From positions 1-64,000 of the forward strand of contig CAJUDM010000007.1 of assembly GCA_910584915.1 (NCBI GenBank): 64,000 nt of DNA. Reading direction: 5' to 3'. Below the pieces are notes generated by a model, which saw only the letters and a program-made list of their open reading frames with translations, was not told the origin of the DNA and searched no databases. This stretch comes from an uncultured Lachnospiraceae bacterium (GTDB lineage Bacteria > Bacillota > Clostridia > Lachnospirales > Lachnospiraceae). Both the position numbers and the translations under genes were made by a program. Below, one piece after another: positions 25,986-34,008 of this stretch (its first letter is position 1; each line of letters opens with the position of its first letter).

Positions 25986-27455
25986 CTACAATCCGCCCTC
26001 CGCTTTCACCCTGCGGTAGGAGGAGGGCGTCATGCCCGTCTGTTTCTGAAACAGCGTGGAAAAATGCCTGGAACTGTTGTACCCCACCATCAGCGCGATA
26101 TCCTGCACCGACGCCGTGATATTCTCGCACAGAAGCTTCTTTGCCGCCTCCATCCGCACCTGCGTCAGATAATCAATCAGCTTCATACCGGTCCGCTGGC
26201 GGAAGATCGTGCTCAGATAATTGGCGGTCAGCCCGAGGCTTTCCGCGATCTGGCTTATACTGATATCGTTCCTGTAATATTTTTTCACATATTCTCTCGC
26301 CTGCTCCGTGACATCCTTCTCCTCCTGGGACGAAAAGCTGTACATCTCATCCGAATTCTCCACAAAACTGCGGCAGAAAGCTCTCAGCGAATCCGACAAA
26401 ATCCTGCCGCCTGTCACCGCCTCACAAAATCCGCTCAAATTCTTCAGATTTAAATTCAGCTCCAGGCATCCATACCCCCGCCACATCTCATTCAGGATCT
26501 CCCTGCACGCCGTCCCGTCAGCCTGCATCCAGACTTCCGTCAGTTTTTCCGTGAGGTGCAGAAACTCTCTCTCCCTCTCCCCTGCCCTCACCTCCTCGTA
26601 CCGGCATACGGCTCCCGGATTTTCCTGCATCAGAAGGCACAGATCCTTTTCCAGCTTTTCGCATCTGATACAGGCCTCCTCCAGGCTCTCCTCCTCAAAC
26701 CACATAAAACAGTGCCGCACCTTCTCCGAAACAGCCGACATACTCGCCATTTTGATGCGCGACAGGATATGATCCGCCTGATCTCTCCCCGTCTGAAAAA
26801 CAATGCAGGGCGTCCCGTAACCGTTGCAGGCGGCGGCGTAATACCCTCCCCGCCCCACCACTTCCTCACCCAGGGCGGAAATTTTCTTCATCAGATCCCG
26901 CTGCTGCTTTTCCATGGATTCCCGGGTGTTTTTTCCGCCCCTGATCCGAAGCATAAAAACTGTATAACAGCCGCTATCCTCCACCTTGTCTATCCCGCCC
27001 TCTTCCCTGCCCAGAACGGTATAATAATTAAACGCCTCCATCACTCTCAGCCGGAAACGGGAATTGGAATCCGATTTGTTTCGTTTTATTTTCTCGGTGA
27101 GCTCCCCGATCACCTTACGCAGATCCTCCTCGTCCACCGGTTTCAGAAGATACTCACTGACGCCGAGGCGCATCCCCTTTTGCGCATACTCAAAATCCGA
27201 GTAGCCGCTGACGATCACGTACTCGGTATCCGGCGCCTCTTTTCTGCTCTCCGCGATGGCTTCGAGCCCGCTCAAATGCGGCATCCTGATATCCACAAAA
27301 GCGACGTCGGGATGATGCTCTCTGCACAATTCCACCATCTCCATACCGTTTCCGGCTTCCAGAAAAATGTCCTCCTCATCCCCTCTGAGATCGTGCAATA
27401 TACTTTTTATAGTGAACCTGACCAGCCTGTCATCGTCCGCGATCAATATGACCAT
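25986..27455 (-). CDS. YesN-type response regulator with AraC DNA-binding domain
   Basis: About 489 residues. An N-terminal receiver begins MVILIADDDRLVRF, with the phosphoacceptor in DVAFVDIRMP (Asp near 55) and the conserved Lys in YLLKPVDEEDL. A long middle region follows, then two AraC-type helix-turn-helix motifs at the C-terminus (ISQIAESLGLTANYLSTIFR, YNSSRHFSTLFQKQTGMTP). The ATG at 27455 overlaps the end of the kinase gene by 13 bases, so the pair is translationally coupled. The probable target is the importer and alpha-galactosidase genes directly downstream. Confidence 0.93.
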   Translation of the reverse strand: MVILIADDDRLVRFTIKSILHDLRGDEEDIFLEAGNGMEMVELCREHHPDVAFVDIRMPHLSGLEAIAESRKEAPDTEYVIVSGYSDFEYAQKGMRLGVSEYLLKPVDEEDLRKVIGELTEKIKRNKSDSNSRFRLRVMEAFNYYTVLGREEGGIDKVEDSGCYTVFMLRIRGGKNTRESMEKQQRDLMKKISALGEEVVGRGGYYAAACNGYGTPCIVFQTGRDQADHILSRIKMASMSAVSEKVRHCFMWFEEESLEEACIRCEKLEKDLCLLMQENPGAVCRYEEVRAGEREREFLHLTEKLTEVWMQADGTACREILNEMWRGYGCLELNLNLKNLSGFCEAVTGGRILSDSLRAFCRSFVENSDEMYSFSSQEEKDVTEQAREYVKKYYRNDISISQIAESLGLTANYLSTIFRQRTGMKLIDYLTQVRMEAAKKLLCENITASVQDIALMVGYNSSRHFSTLFQKQTGMTPSSYRRVKAEGGL

Positions 27456-29215
27456 TGTGTATCTCCCCCCTTCTCCTCCGGAATGACGATCGTTGTCTTT
27501 GTGCCCTCCCCCGGAACGGAAATGCACTGAAATATCGCATGCCTGTTGTACAGCCGCACCCGCGCCCGCACATTCTCTATCCCGACGCCTCTCTCCTCTT
27601 CCCCCTCCGGTTCCCGAAAGCCCACGCCGTTATCCCGCACCGACAATATCATGACCTCCCCGATCCCCTTCACCCGGGAAGTTTTCGCCAGCACATAGAT
27701 CATGAGATGCCCATCCCCGTCCCCCATGCCATGTTTTATGCTGTTCTCCACGATCGGTTGCAGCAGCAGCCTGGGGATCGTTTTTTTCCTGCTCTCCTCA
27801 TCTGTCCAGATCATATAATCCAGCCGCTCCTGATATTTCAGCTTTTCCAGCTTCAGGTAATCCTCCAGAAATCCGACCTCGTTCTCAACTGCCGCCGACT
27901 CCTGACTGCCGCAGGCATACCGAAACAGCCTGGAGAGCCCCACGATACTCCTCTCTAACGCCTTTTTCTCTCCCATACGGTTCAGCGCCACAAAACCGTT
28001 CAGCGTATTGTACAGAAAATGGGGATTGATCTGGGACTGCAGCGCCCGATACTCCGCTTTCTGCTGCTGTAATTCCAGCAGGTACTCTTTTTCTATGTAC
28101 TGCTTGAGGTGATCCGCCATCCGGTTGATCGCCTCCGCTATCTTCCGAAATTCACTCTCCGCCACCAGTTCTATACTGATATCCAGATCGCCCCGCTCCA
28201 CCCGCTGCAGCGCGTCCGTGATCCGGTCCACATCCGCCACCATCTTCCTCGCCTGCCGCCTGTAATTGATGAAAGCCAGCACTCCGCCCGTCAACAGAAT
28301 CAGAAGCGATAAGCTTATCATATAAAAATATGCCCAGTGCAGCGAACTTCTCGAATCCAGATACAAAAGCTCCAGACCGGTGCCCTCGATGCCGGCGCTC
28401 TGCGTCCGATATACCGTATCCCCCACCCGCATCCGTCCGTCCTTCAACTCCATGTCATCCTCTTTTGTGAAACAGGCGGAAGAGGCCAAGTATTCTCCGT
28501 TCTGCAGCAGCATCAGCCCTTTTTCCCCATTACCGCCGATAATATTCAGCGTATCCTGCAGCATGTCGCTTCTCACATCGACTCTGACCACGCCGATCAC
28601 CCGTTTCGCATTCATATCCCTGATCGGCCTGATATAAGAATATACCTCAACCGGCTTCTTTCTATCATCATACTCCGGAATATGTATTCCCTCAAAAACG
28701 ACCGAGTTTCCGGCTTCCAGAGCTTCCTGATACCATTTTTCCTGGTGATATCCCGGATATGTGATCTCCTGAAGCCCTTTGTCCATTCCCAGATAATACG
28801 CTCTGTCCCCCTCCGCCGCCGGGAAAAATACCACATCCCGCATATTCTGCTCCGACGTATGCAGAAGCTTTGTCAGCGTCATGACATAAGTGCTCTCCAT
28901 CTGCACCCGGCTCCTCTCATCATAATACTGATACAGCCTCGGGTTATTCAGAAATTCCGCCTCCTGAAAGACCTGATTGTAGATATAGAATGCATTGGTG
29001 ATATTCCTGCTCTCCGAAAACTGCATATCCAGATTTCGGGACACAGACTGTAGAACATTCTGAATATTTTGCTCCTCCCTCTGCAACAGAATATGGTTGG
29101 AGTACAGCCAGAAACAGAATATGGCTATCAGCACCGGTATCACCATGCTTCCCATGAACATGGAGTACAGCTTCGCGCCGAATGTTCCCGTCCTGTCCTT
29201 CTTTTTCCTTTTCAT
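27443..29215 (-). CDS. YesM-type sensor histidine kinase
   Basis: About 590 residues. TM1 (about 20-42) and TM2 (about 285-305) enclose an outer Cache-like sensor. Inside follow a HAMP domain, the His_kinase motif QINPHFLYNTLNGFV (His near 400) and an ATPase domain with PIVENSIKHG, VRDNGVGF and GVGIENVRARVRLYN. It should sense an extracellular sugar or a loaded binding protein and phosphorylate the regulator encoded next to it. The start at 29215 (MKRKKKDRTG) gives the usual family length although its GGCGGA site is only fair; the frame is open to 29443. A TATAAT lies at 29267-29272. Confidence 0.92.
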   Translation of the reverse strand: MKRKKKDRTGTFGAKLYSMFMGSMVIPVLIAIFCFWLYSNHILLQREEQNIQNVLQSVSRNLDMQFSESRNITNAFYIYNQVFQEAEFLNNPRLYQYYDERSRVQMESTYVMTLTKLLHTSEQNMRDVVFFPAAEGDRAYYLGMDKGLQEITYPGYHQEKWYQEALEAGNSVVFEGIHIPEYDDRKKPVEVYSYIRPIRDMNAKRVIGVVRVDVRSDMLQDTLNIIGGNGEKGLMLLQNGEYLASSACFTKEDDMELKDGRMRVGDTVYRTQSAGIEGTGLELLYLDSRSSLHWAYFYMISLSLLILLTGGVLAFINYRRQARKMVADVDRITDALQRVERGDLDISIELVAESEFRKIAEAINRMADHLKQYIEKEYLLELQQQKAEYRALQSQINPHFLYNTLNGFVALNRMGEKKALERSIVGLSRLFRYACGSQESAAVENEVGFLEDYLKLEKLKYQERLDYMIWTDEESRKKTIPRLLLQPIVENSIKHGMGDGDGHLMIYVLAKTSRVKGIGEVMILSVRDNGVGFREPEGEEERGVGIENVRARVRLYNRHAIFQCISVPGEGTKTTIVIPEEKGGDTQWSY

Positions 29216-29343
29216 CTTATCCGCCTTTCCGCCGATTCCGCGCCCGCAGTTTTTTCCGATGATCCCATTATAGCAGAGAAAGAACGATTTCTGGGCGGCT
29301 TTTCGCTGATCACCAGCCATATGCCGCAGAAACAGTTTTATGC

Positions 29344-29388
29344 AAAATATCCCGGCAGTATGGAATCTCATAACTGCCGGGATATCGT
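29344..29388 (-). terminator. Terminator behind the nuclease remnant
   Basis: A perfect 13-pair stem (29347-29359 with 29373-29385) is followed on the minus strand by TTTT. It separates the degraded nuclease gene from the two-component system. Confidence 0.75.
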
Positions 29389-29444
29389 CTTTTCTATTAT
29401 CTCCAAATCGTTTGACACTATTTTTGATGCTGCTCGCCGCCAAA

Positions 29445-29637
29445 TTATTTTATAAGCATCACTCTGCACCGCTTCTTATAGCAGGCGATCGCATATTTTA
29501 AGACCACATCGATCCCTTCGTCGCGCAGTTCCTCCTCATAGTGCATCCTCTCGATCTGATCCTGCGCTTTTTTGCAGGCGGCATCCAGATTGCCGTCCTC
29601 CGCATACTTTATCTCCAGTATGATCCCAGCTCCCGCC
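29445..29637 (-). pseudogene. C-terminal remnant of an AAA-ATPase-like/DUF1703 PD-(D/E)XK protein
   Basis: Reading the minus strand from 29636 gives about 63 codons with no start but clear DUF1703 features: GIILEIKYAEDGNLD, carrying the E-X-K of the nuclease core, then KKAQDQIERMHYEEELR and LKYAIACYKKRCRVMLIK before the stop at 29445. Intact relatives are 500-600 residues long with an AAA domain first, which is missing here. A stop in this frame at about 29670 closes it upstream. The 5' edge lies inside the end of the DNA glycosylase gene, so a deletion seems to have joined two genes. Confidence 0.75.
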
Positions 29638-30124
29638 TGATCTCCACTCCCCAGACCTCGACCAGCCTCTCAAAAGAGCACGCCGCATTCGCCGGACTGG
29701 TGGAGGGCAGCGCCGTGATCTCCGCCTTCGTCTCCGGAAAAATATACTTATTATACAGGCTCTCGGACTTTTTGCCGTTGGCATAGATCCTGCCGATCTG
29801 CGTCCTCCCAAGCACCGCCCCGATATCCGCAGGCTTCACATTTTTGATGCTGCTGTCGCTGGATCCCCTGATATCACAGCTCTCGATCACATCCCACAGC
29901 GCGACGCGATGCTCGAGCAACATCTTTTTCTTCTCCCCTATCGTCCCCGGCACCTGACAGGACAACACCGCCGCAAGCACCCTCCAGAAACGGTTCTGCG
30001 GGTGCCCGTAATAGAATCCCTGCTCCCTGGACTTCACCGACGGAAGGCTCCCCAGAATCAGGATCTTTGATCTCTCATCATATACCGGTTCAAAGGTGTG
30101 ACAGATATGCTCGTACTCCGCCAT
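29609..30124 (-). CDS. Family 6 uracil-DNA glycosylase, DNA-deoxyinosine glycosylase type
   Basis: 171 residues. The active-site stretch GSLPSVKSREQGFYYGHPQN, with Asn where other families have Asp, and the second motif LPSTSPANA place it in the hypoxanthine-removing group of the uracil-DNA glycosylase superfamily. It would excise deaminated adenine from DNA in base-excision repair. GGGGAGG precedes the start. The last dozen codons (about VEIRRELGSYWR) run into sequence belonging to the nuclease remnant in another frame, so the natural C-terminus may have been replaced. Confidence 0.85.
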   Translation of the reverse strand: MAEYEHICHTFEPVYDERSKILILGSLPSVKSREQGFYYGHPQNRFWRVLAAVLSCQVPGTIGEKKKMLLEHRVALWDVIESCDIRGSSDSSIKNVKPADIGAVLGRTQIGRIYANGKKSESLYNKYIFPETKAEITALPSTSPANAACSFERLVEVWGVEIRRELGSYWR

Positions 30125-30163
30125 GCCGCCCTCCCCGCTTTCTCTTTTCTTTCTGACCTTATG

Positions 30164-30802
30164 CTACCCAACGGTCTTTTTCACAGGATGCCTGATCACC
30201 GTGCGCAGCTTCTCCGGCGCCGTCCTTCTCGGATCGCTCAAATATATCTCGTGGTGCAGACGGGTATCCGAAAAATCTTCCCTGTATCCCTGTTCTCTCA
30301 CAAACTCCTTCATCAGCCCGATGGTCTCCGGCTCCCTGTCATAACTGCCAATATGCATGCACTGCACGCAGAGTCCCTCATGCCAGGTAAAGAACTTTAC
30401 TTTCGAGAAATCACTTTGCTTTTTCTCCGTCGCCTCCTGGACAGCCCAGTCATACTCTTCCTCTGTCACAAACTCCGGCAGGCGGATCATGGATGTCCAC
30501 TCAAAATCTTCCTTGCGGCTATAATCGATCTCTCCGCCTCCTCCCTGCTTCCACAGCCCCTCCAGGGGCGGCACGACATACGGAAAATACCCCTCTATCT
30601 TATGACTCCCCTTATAGCTCATTTTGATCGTGAAAGCAATGCCATACAGCATCCCCATAGCCGCCCTGTACTCCCCCTCCGGCTCGTTGGGATCCCCTCT
30701 GCCGCTCACCGCGATATAATTCATCTCAGGGATCTCGATCAACCCCGGCTTTTTGGGCGGCAGATAAAATTCCCTGTACTCCTTCTTATAGTCAAATGCC
30801 AT
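30164..30802 (-). CDS. GyrI-like small-molecule-binding protein
   Basis: 212 residues, a stand-alone GyrI-like domain protein without DNA-binding part: IPEMNYIAVSGRGDPNEPEG at the start, then YFPYVVPPLEGLWKQG and a C-terminal HHEIYLSDPRR typical of the family. Relatives bind or hydrolyse small cyclic compounds, or act as accessory regulators. GGGAG precedes the start, which overlaps the TfoX-like gene by 11 bases, so the two are co-translated. Confidence 0.8.
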   Translation of the reverse strand: MAFDYKKEYREFYLPPKKPGLIEIPEMNYIAVSGRGDPNEPEGEYRAAMGMLYGIAFTIKMSYKGSHKIEGYFPYVVPPLEGLWKQGGGGEIDYSRKEDFEWTSMIRLPEFVTEEEYDWAVQEATEKKQSDFSKVKFFTWHEGLCVQCMHIGSYDREPETIGLMKEFVREQGYREDFSDTRLHHEIYLSDPRRTAPEKLRTVIRHPVKKTVG

Positions 30803-31139
30803 GTTTCTTCTCCCTCACCTTCTTCGGCTTCTTGGGCTTCGGCGCCGGCAGCTCCGCACAGGTGGCTTTCACCAGCTCCACGAGAGCCTCTTTATCGTCG
30901 ACATCTTCCACCAGCAGATAATTCTTCGCCCCCTCGTAGGGCGGCGCCTCCGCAAGCTCCGGACGCAGCTTCCTCCCCGCCTCCGTTATCTTGATAAACA
31001 GCTGATCATCACAGACCACCGCAAATATCTTGCCGTCGACATACATACCGTACTCCCCGAACATCTTCCGGTATGTGACCTGCCCTGCCTCCCTCAACTG
31101 ATCCGCGATGTACTGAACATACTCAGGATTCGATGCCAT
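30792..31139 (-). CDS. TfoX N-terminal domain protein
   Basis: 115 residues forming a single TfoX/Sxy N-terminal domain: YVQYIADQLREAGQVTYRKM, GEYGMYVDGKIFAVVCDDQL and a lysine/proline-rich tail (PKPKKPKKVREKK). The C-terminal TfoX domain is absent, as in many Firmicutes homologues whose role is unknown. It is unlikely to be a competence regulator in the sense known from gamma-proteobacteria. Confidence 0.85.
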   Translation of the reverse strand: MASNPEYVQYIADQLREAGQVTYRKMFGEYGMYVDGKIFAVVCDDQLFIKITEAGRKLRPELAEAPPYEGAKNYLLVEDVDDKEALVELVKATCAELPAPKPKKPKKVREKKHGI

Positions 31140-31219
31140 GTCTGTACCGCCTTTCTCACTTAATTTATAATTATATATTTTTATTTTTGCTCAGAGACCT
31201 CAAGCGTCAATATATATCA

Positions 31220-31975
31220 TTACCCGCACAGAGAATCCGCCAGAGCGAGGAACTTCTTCTCCGACAGGATCTCATTTGTCATAAATTTCCCATTGTGGAA
31301 CAGGGCAAAATTGGTCCACGCTGCCGGCGCGTTCTGCGCCTTCTCCCTGCTGTCGATCTTTATCACGGTGAGACCGATCCCCCGCTCATCCGCGCACTGC
31401 TTCAGCAGCGGTACATATTTTGCCGTAAAAGGACAGCCGTTTGTGTAATACAGGACAAATCCCTGCCCCTCGCACCCGGGCGCCTTCGCGCAGTCCTTAA
31501 ACCCCGGCGTCTCCGCTTCCTCCGCAAACGGAAGATACCACAGCTCAAAAAAGGGCTCCGCGGTGTCCGCAGCTCGAAATCCCTTGTGGGCAAGATACTT
31601 CGGATCTGACAGGAACGGCTTCTTCTTTGCCGACGAGATCACGGTCAGCCCCGCCTTCCCCTTCTCTTTCGCGTCAGCGATGCACTGCTCCAAAAGCTCG
31701 TCCCCATACCCGCATCCCTTGCTGGAGCCCGCCACCCAGAAACAGTTGATATGCATATAGCCCTCCGCCAGGATCGGCACCCAGGCATACTCCGCCGGGA
31801 TATACTCGATAAAACATTTCCCCCGGACGTCCCCCTTCAAAAACACAAGCCCCTCGTCGAGCCGCTCCCTCAGCCACTCCTTTTTCGACATGACCTGCAC
31901 GTCTCTGTTGTTTGAAATTGCGCAGCAAATATGCTCCCCGTCCAAATTTTCTTCTGTAATACGGATGTAATTCAT
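31220..31975 (-). CDS. GNAT acetyltransferase with C-terminal YoaP-like domain
   Basis: About 251 residues. The first part (about 1-150) is a GNAT-like fold with GCGYGDELLEQCIADAKEKG as the acetyl-CoA loop. The second half contains a YoaP-like thioredoxin-fold region with YYTNGCPFTAKYVPLLKQCA, where a CPFT motif sits at the position of a redox site. The ATG at 31975 follows GGAGGG. The substrate is unknown. YoaP-type proteins with this layout are widespread in Clostridia and Bacilli. Confidence 0.8.
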   Translation of the reverse strand: MNYIRITEENLDGEHICCAISNNRDVQVMSKKEWLRERLDEGLVFLKGDVRGKCFIEYIPAEYAWVPILAEGYMHINCFWVAGSSKGCGYGDELLEQCIADAKEKGKAGLTVISSAKKKPFLSDPKYLAHKGFRAADTAEPFFELWYLPFAEEAETPGFKDCAKAPGCEGQGFVLYYTNGCPFTAKYVPLLKQCADERGIGLTVIKIDSREKAQNAPAAWTNFALFHNGKFMTNEILSEKKFLALADSLCG

Positions 31976-32072
31976 ACCTGTCCCTCCATTTTCCCGCACT
32001 GCCTATTGCTTTGGGGACATTATAACGCCAAAAACCGGACATCTCATGTCATGTTTTATTTTCCAAACCGAC

Positions 32073-32540
32073 CTACAGCATGAGTTTCATCATACAGAGG
32101 GCAAAGGCGATCAATCCCGGAATCTCAGCCGCCGCCATATACAGCATGACCTTCGACATCTCCCGCGGTTTCTCCTCCCCCACGCACAGAGGCAGTTTTA
32201 TCACCCCCACGATCCCCTTCACAATGCAGGAAACCGCATTCAGCGCGCCGATTCCGACAAAAAACAGCTCGGATTCCCCCATAATTCTGTCAACCGGTAT
32301 CCTGTCATGGTAGAACATCAATAAAACCACCAGTACGGCATACAAAAATGTCGTCATATATATGGACAGAAATATCATCGCGACAGCCTTCAGCTCCTCC
32401 CCGCCTGATTCCGCCCTCCTCGCTTTCCCCATTGTAATGAAAAGGGATACAACTGCTATCAGAAAGGAAGCCGCCGTCGGCACAGACAACAACAGGATCC
32501 TCCTCAGCACATCGCCGTTCTGTAATATCGCAAAATTCAT
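32073..32540 (-). CDS. Four-helix membrane protein resembling V-type ATPase c/K subunit
   Basis: 155 residues in two similar helical hairpins: helix pairs at about 11-36 and 48-74, and at about 90-112 and 127-152. The length, the tandem hairpin layout and a single membrane glutamate in the last helix (AAAEIPGLIAFAL, residue 139) match the sodium-ATPase K subunit family, where the ion-binding glutamate of the Enterococcus protein is also residue 139. Glycine-rich packing is weaker than in true c-subunits, and no other ATPase genes are near. The ATG at 32540 follows GAGGAG. Family assignment is tentative; an unrelated membrane protein is possible. Confidence 0.5.
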   Translation of the reverse strand: MNFAILQNGDVLRRILLLSVPTAASFLIAVVSLFITMGKARRAESGGEELKAVAMIFLSIYMTTFLYAVLVVLLMFYHDRIPVDRIMGESELFFVGIGALNAVSCIVKGIVGVIKLPLCVGEEKPREMSKVMLYMAAAEIPGLIAFALCMMKLML

Positions 32541-32636
32541 ATTCTTTCTCCTCTCCGGACCACGAACCCTCTTCTTTTGGACAGGCGCCAGCCCTCTCAT
32601 AACAAGTCTACCATATCTCCCGCAAAATTCAATATC

Positions 32637-33254
32637 TTACTTCACTGTAAAAAGCTCCCCCTCGGAGGACCTGACAATGATCCCGCATATATTGTCCGGC
32701 GTCTCCTCATAGTCCCTGTTATACTGTTTTAGCGTATTGATCACAAACTCCCGGGAAAATCTCTTCAAAAACCTCTGCTCCTCCCGAATACACAGGATAA
32801 ATTCATAGATCCTGTCGATCCCCGTCAAACCCGAAAGATCCCTCATCACCGGATAATCAAACGTCAGTATCATATCCTGCGGCTCAAACTTACAGTCATA
32901 CCGCCGGAAAAATTCCGGCAGCCCCTCCACAAACGTATCGTACAGAAACTGATTCCCGTAGGAGTCAAAATCCGGCAGGATCTCGTTGTACAGCGCCAGA
33001 GCCCTCTTTGTCTTCTCTACAACGCAGGACGCTCCCATCTCGTACAAGCGCTTCGCCGACAGTTCCCCTGGCAAAATTGCCGACCCACCCCCTGCCTGCT
33101 CCGCCTCCCGGATACAGTACAGGACAGCCCCCATCAGCTGCTCCGCCTTCTCGTAGGTGACGGATGTGCTCTCATAGCCCGTATATTTTCCTGCGAGCTC
33201 TCCCACGATCGACACTAACTCCTCCATCCCGATACCATTCTTTTTCTTTTCCAT
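32637..33254 (-). CDS. DUF6179-like protein of unknown function
   Basis: About 205 residues, soluble and mostly helical, without signal peptide. Recognisable pieces are ELSAKRLYEMGASCVVEKTK, LPEFFRRYDCKFEPQDMILT and LTGIDRIYEFILCIREEQRF. From memory these match a Clostridia family that is nearly always encoded next to a DUF6323 protein, as here (46 bases downstream of it). The ATG at 33254 is preceded by GGAGG. No activity is known. Confidence 0.65.
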   Translation of the reverse strand: MEKKKNGIGMEELVSIVGELAGKYTGYESTSVTYEKAEQLMGAVLYCIREAEQAGGGSAILPGELSAKRLYEMGASCVVEKTKRALALYNEILPDFDSYGNQFLYDTFVEGLPEFFRRYDCKFEPQDMILTFDYPVMRDLSGLTGIDRIYEFILCIREEQRFLKRFSREFVINTLKQYNRDYEETPDNICGIIVRSSEGELFTVK

Positions 33255-33300
33255 ACCGATTTCCTCCTCTTTTTGCCGTACGCCGCATTCTCTGTCCATC

Positions 33301-33840
33301 TCAACTCCAACAGATCTCCTTCAGCGCCTCGAAATACAGCTCATAGTCCCACCTTGCCACCTCATCGAACTTCTCATACTCGCCATAGCCGTCCGATTTT
33401 TTATGGCCGCCGTACCCCGCCCGGACCGCCTGCGCAAAATTGGAAAGGCACGTCCCCTCCAGATAGCCCAGATCCCCGAAACAGATCGACTCAAACTGCT
33501 CCTTCATGAAATGCACAAGCTCGCTGTCGGAAATCTCATCCAGCATCTCATTCTTATACAGATAAAATATCTCCTGCAGCCGAAGCAGCGTCTCCACATA
33601 ATTGTCCTGATCGATGTAAGCCGAATCGCAGAACTCATAGATGATCTGCGGGATGATCCCCTCCCCGAACTCCACCCTCCTCATCTCCCGCAGGACCTTC
33701 CCCCTCTCCTTCAGAATCAGTTCCGCATCCCGTCTTGTCAAAGCCAGCCCAAACTGCTCCGACGCCTGATTCATCTCCATCAGACAACCCAGACCGTTTT
33801 GATCCTGCAACAAAGCCATCCAGTTTTTTTCCATAGACAT
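33301..33840 (-). CDS. DUF6323-like protein of unknown function
   Basis: About 179 residues, helical and acidic. FGLALTRRDAELILKERGKV, VEFGEGIIPQIIYEFCDSAY, IFYLYKNEMLDEISDSELVH and MKEQFESICFGDLGYLEGTC are the conserved parts. It precedes its usual partner family. Two ATGs, at 33840 and 33834, both lie behind GGAGGAGGA; I give the first. The pair probably acts together, but in what process is unknown. Confidence 0.65.
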   Translation of the reverse strand: MSMEKNWMALLQDQNGLGCLMEMNQASEQFGLALTRRDAELILKERGKVLREMRRVEFGEGIIPQIIYEFCDSAYIDQDNYVETLLRLQEIFYLYKNEMLDEISDSELVHFMKEQFESICFGDLGYLEGTCLSNFAQAVRAGYGGHKKSDGYGEYEKFDEVARWDYELYFEALKEICWS

Positions 33841-33936
33841 TCCTCCTCCGTTTTCGTCGGAAATTAAATATAACACTGCGCCGATCACATTACCAGACTT
33901 GAAATTTTGGCATTTTCATGGTATTATAATAATGAC

Positions 33937-33964
33937 AAAAGGGAACGGTTTTCCGCTCCCTTTT
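33937..33964 (-). terminator. Terminator of the histidine operon (bidirectional shape)
   Basis: AAAAGGGA and TCCCTTTT with inner CGG/CCG pairs form a stem (33937-33948 with 33953-33964, one internal mismatch, loop TTTT). It is flanked by A and T runs, so it can end transcription in either direction. It lies 45 bases behind the hisIE stop. Confidence 0.75.
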
Positions 33965-34008
33965 CTCGTTTCTGTCAATATCTCTCATTCCTCTCCGCGC
34001 CGGACGTT

